From JBJXGF01 sp046153015 (GTDB lineage Bacteria; Actinomycetota; Acidimicrobiia; Acidimicrobiales; CAIXPF01): a stretch of 14,231 bases of DNA. Under the pieces are notes generated by a model, which saw only the letters and a program-made list of their open reading frames with translations, had not been told where the DNA came from and ran no database searches. The stretch covers positions 1-14,231 of the forward strand of contig JBJXGF010000244.1 in the NCBI GenBank assembly GCA_046153015.1, written 5' to 3'. The translations under genes and the position numbers were made by a program. Positions 13,376-14,231 of this stretch are shown piece by piece (positions within the stretch are counted from its first letter, which is position 1; the number at the start of each line of letters is the position of its first letter).

Positions 13376-13445
13376 GCGCCGAGCCGCCGAACGGGCGCCG
13401 GGGGTCGGGCGCGGCGGAGCTGGAGGCGGGGGGCCATGGGCGGGG

Positions 13446-13583
13446 TCAGCGCAGGTCGGGCCCGGCGAGGGGCCGCCAGCCGCCGGGCTTGGGCGCAGCG
13501 GTGTCAGCGCCCTTCAACCGCAGCGCGGCGGCCATCGCCGCGGCCACGCCGAGCGACAGCAACGCCCGTCGAAGCAGGGCCAC
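13446..13583 (-). CDS. Small hydrophobic protein, 45 aa, unknown function
   Basis: A short gene with GTG start at 13583 and TGA stop at 13448-13446. The best translational signal in the window precedes it: GGAGGTGA, 6 nt from GGAGG to the GTG. The product starts 'MALLRRALLSLGVAAAMAAAL', a positively charged N-terminus and a single hydrophobic helix of about 15-18 residues, then a short polar tail with Lys, Pro, Gly and Trp ending in 'GPDLR'. It resembles a single-pass membrane small protein with a cytoplasmic N-terminus, or a short signal-anchor. It lies between tRNA-Ile and the dehydrogenase gene on the same strand. I do not recognise the family. Confidence 0.6.
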   Translation of the reverse strand: MALLRRALLSLGVAAAMAAALRLKGADTAAPKPGGWRPLAGPDLR

Positions 13584-13586
13584 GTG

Positions 13587-13594
13587 TCACCTCC
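13587..13594 (-). promoter_or_regulatory. Near-consensus Shine-Dalgarno of the 45-aa small gene
   Basis: GGAGGTGA on the minus strand is a near-complete match to the 16S anti-Shine-Dalgarno, at optimal spacing to GTG 13583. It is the main evidence that the small frame is translated, since most neighbours have weak or no such site. Confidence 0.65.
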
Positions 13595-13614
13595 AGCGCG
13601 GGTCGGGCGGGCGG

Positions 13615-13688
<74 letters not shown>

Positions 13689-13699
13689 GCGAGCCGTGC

Positions 13700-13729
13700 A
13701 CGATACCGCACGACCCGCCTCGCGGCCAA
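13700..13729 (-). promoter_or_regulatory. Putative promoter of tRNA-Ile
   Basis: On the minus strand TTGGCC (13729-13724) and TATCGT (13705-13700) are separated by 18 nt, and the -10 box ends 11 nt before the tRNA 5' end. This gives tRNA-Ile its own start in the gap after the DUF3566 gene. Confidence 0.5.
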
Positions 13730-13762
13730 CGCAATCGGGAGCACGAGGGAAATGAACGAGCC

Positions 13763-14231
13763 TCAGCGCCGGGGCGCCGGGCGCGCCGTCTCCTCCTCTA
13801 CGACGCTCAGGCGGATGCCGCCGGTGAGGTCGCTGATCAGGTTGAACAGCGCGGCGAGACCGGTGGCGGCCAGTGCGCCGCACAGCACGAACAGGAAGCC
13901 GACCAGCGCGGCCACGCTGAAGATCTGGCGGCCGTCGAAGCGGAAGGCGTCGAGCTGGAAGAGCTCGCCGACGAAGCGTTCGAGATCCTCGATCCAGCCG
14001 GCGCCTGCGCCCAGGCGCCACAGCGCGGCCCCGGCGAGCAGCAGGGCGAGATCGAGCGCGAGCAGGTACACGAGGCTGAACTTGAGCACCGACCACGGCT
14101 CGACGCGGCGCACCAGCCGGCCGACCTTGCGGGCCTGTAGGCGCTGAGCCGCTTGGCGCTCGCGCCTCGTCGGCACGTCCAGCCGGGGCGCGGCCGGGCG
14201 GCGGGCGGCCGGGGCGGCGGCGGGCGCAGGG
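13763..14231 (-). CDS. DUF3566 transmembrane protein, 5' end probably outside window
   Basis: The conserved part (about 115 residues) shows 'RRVEPWSVLKFSLVYLLALDLALLLAG' with the first membrane helix, an intervening extracytoplasmic segment 'WIEDLERFVGELFQLDAFRFDG', a second helix 'IFSVAALVGFLFVLCGALAATG', and the ending 'LFNLISDLTGGIRLSVVEEE', all closely matching the Actinobacteria DUF3566 family (Rv0007-like). A GTG at 14176 could start it, but the frame remains open to the window edge with a Pro/Ala/Arg-rich stretch, and family members commonly carry such a disordered N-terminal extension, so the gene is better taken as truncated by the window. In mycobacteria it lies between gyrA and tRNA-Ile and associates with the cell-wall/division machinery; its role here is inferred. 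Confidence 0.85.
   Translation of the reverse strand, partial: PAPAAAPAARRPAAPRLDVPTRRERQAAQRLQARKVGRLVRRVEPWSVLKFSLVYLLALDLALLLAGAALWRLGAGAGWIEDLERFVGELFQLDAFRFDGRQIFSVAALVGFLFVLCGALAATGLAALFNLISDLTGGIRLSVVEEETARPAPRR

Overview
This is a very GC-rich (roughly 70% or more), gene-dense chromosomal window from an actinobacterium. The pointers are a mycothiol-dependent maleylpyruvate-isomerase-like protein, a CtpE-like P-type ATPase, a DUF3566 membrane protein next to tRNA-Ile, and several starts where a TANNNT -10 box lies 6-9 nt before the start codon, as in leaderless mRNAs. A FliA/WhiG-type sigma factor fits a flagellated or sporulating lineage; a member of class Acidimicrobiia would fit, but that is inference. 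I see no insertion sequence, phage, CRISPR or rRNA.

Layout. (i) 1-4009, minus strand: a repair operon read herA-like ATPase -> sbcD nuclease -> sbcC ATPase, the last cut by the window edge. (ii) 4112-6159, plus strand: two tandem flavodoxin-fold NAD(P)H oxidoreductases and an inositol-monophosphatase-family enzyme, probably histidinol-phosphatase. (iii) 6178-8574, minus: a CtpE-like P-type ATPase, divergent from (iv) 8637-9365, plus: a MDMPI/DinB-fold thiol-dependent enzyme. (v) 9403-10287, minus: a FliA/WhiG-family sigma factor with a long C-terminal extension. (vi) 10288-10616: a gene-free stretch with repeated TCGAAC-type motifs. (vii) 10617-13375, minus: an orphan extracytoplasmic solute-binding lipoprotein and a Rossmann-fold dehydrogenase. 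(viii) 13446-14231, minus: a 45-residue hydrophobic small protein with a near-perfect Shine-Dalgarno, tRNA-Ile(GAT), and the 3' part of a DUF3566 gene.

How it fits together. Group (i) is the clearest functional unit: HerA-type DNA pump plus Mre11/Rad50-type nuclease, a bacterial counterpart of the archaeal HerA-NurA-Mre11-Rad50 end-resection cluster, with no NurA visible here. The DUF3566-tRNA-Ile pair on the right matches the arrangement just downstream of gyrA in Mycobacterium and relatives, so gyrBA and the replication origin are predicted just beyond the right edge. The remaining genes look like unrelated metabolic and transport functions.

The most noteworthy points are the irregular P-loop in the HerA-like ATPase, the matched leaderless promoters at two divergent gene pairs (which also correct the P-type ATPase start), the hidden 45-residue gene, the motif-rich sigma-factor upstream region, and several short in-frame tandem duplications.
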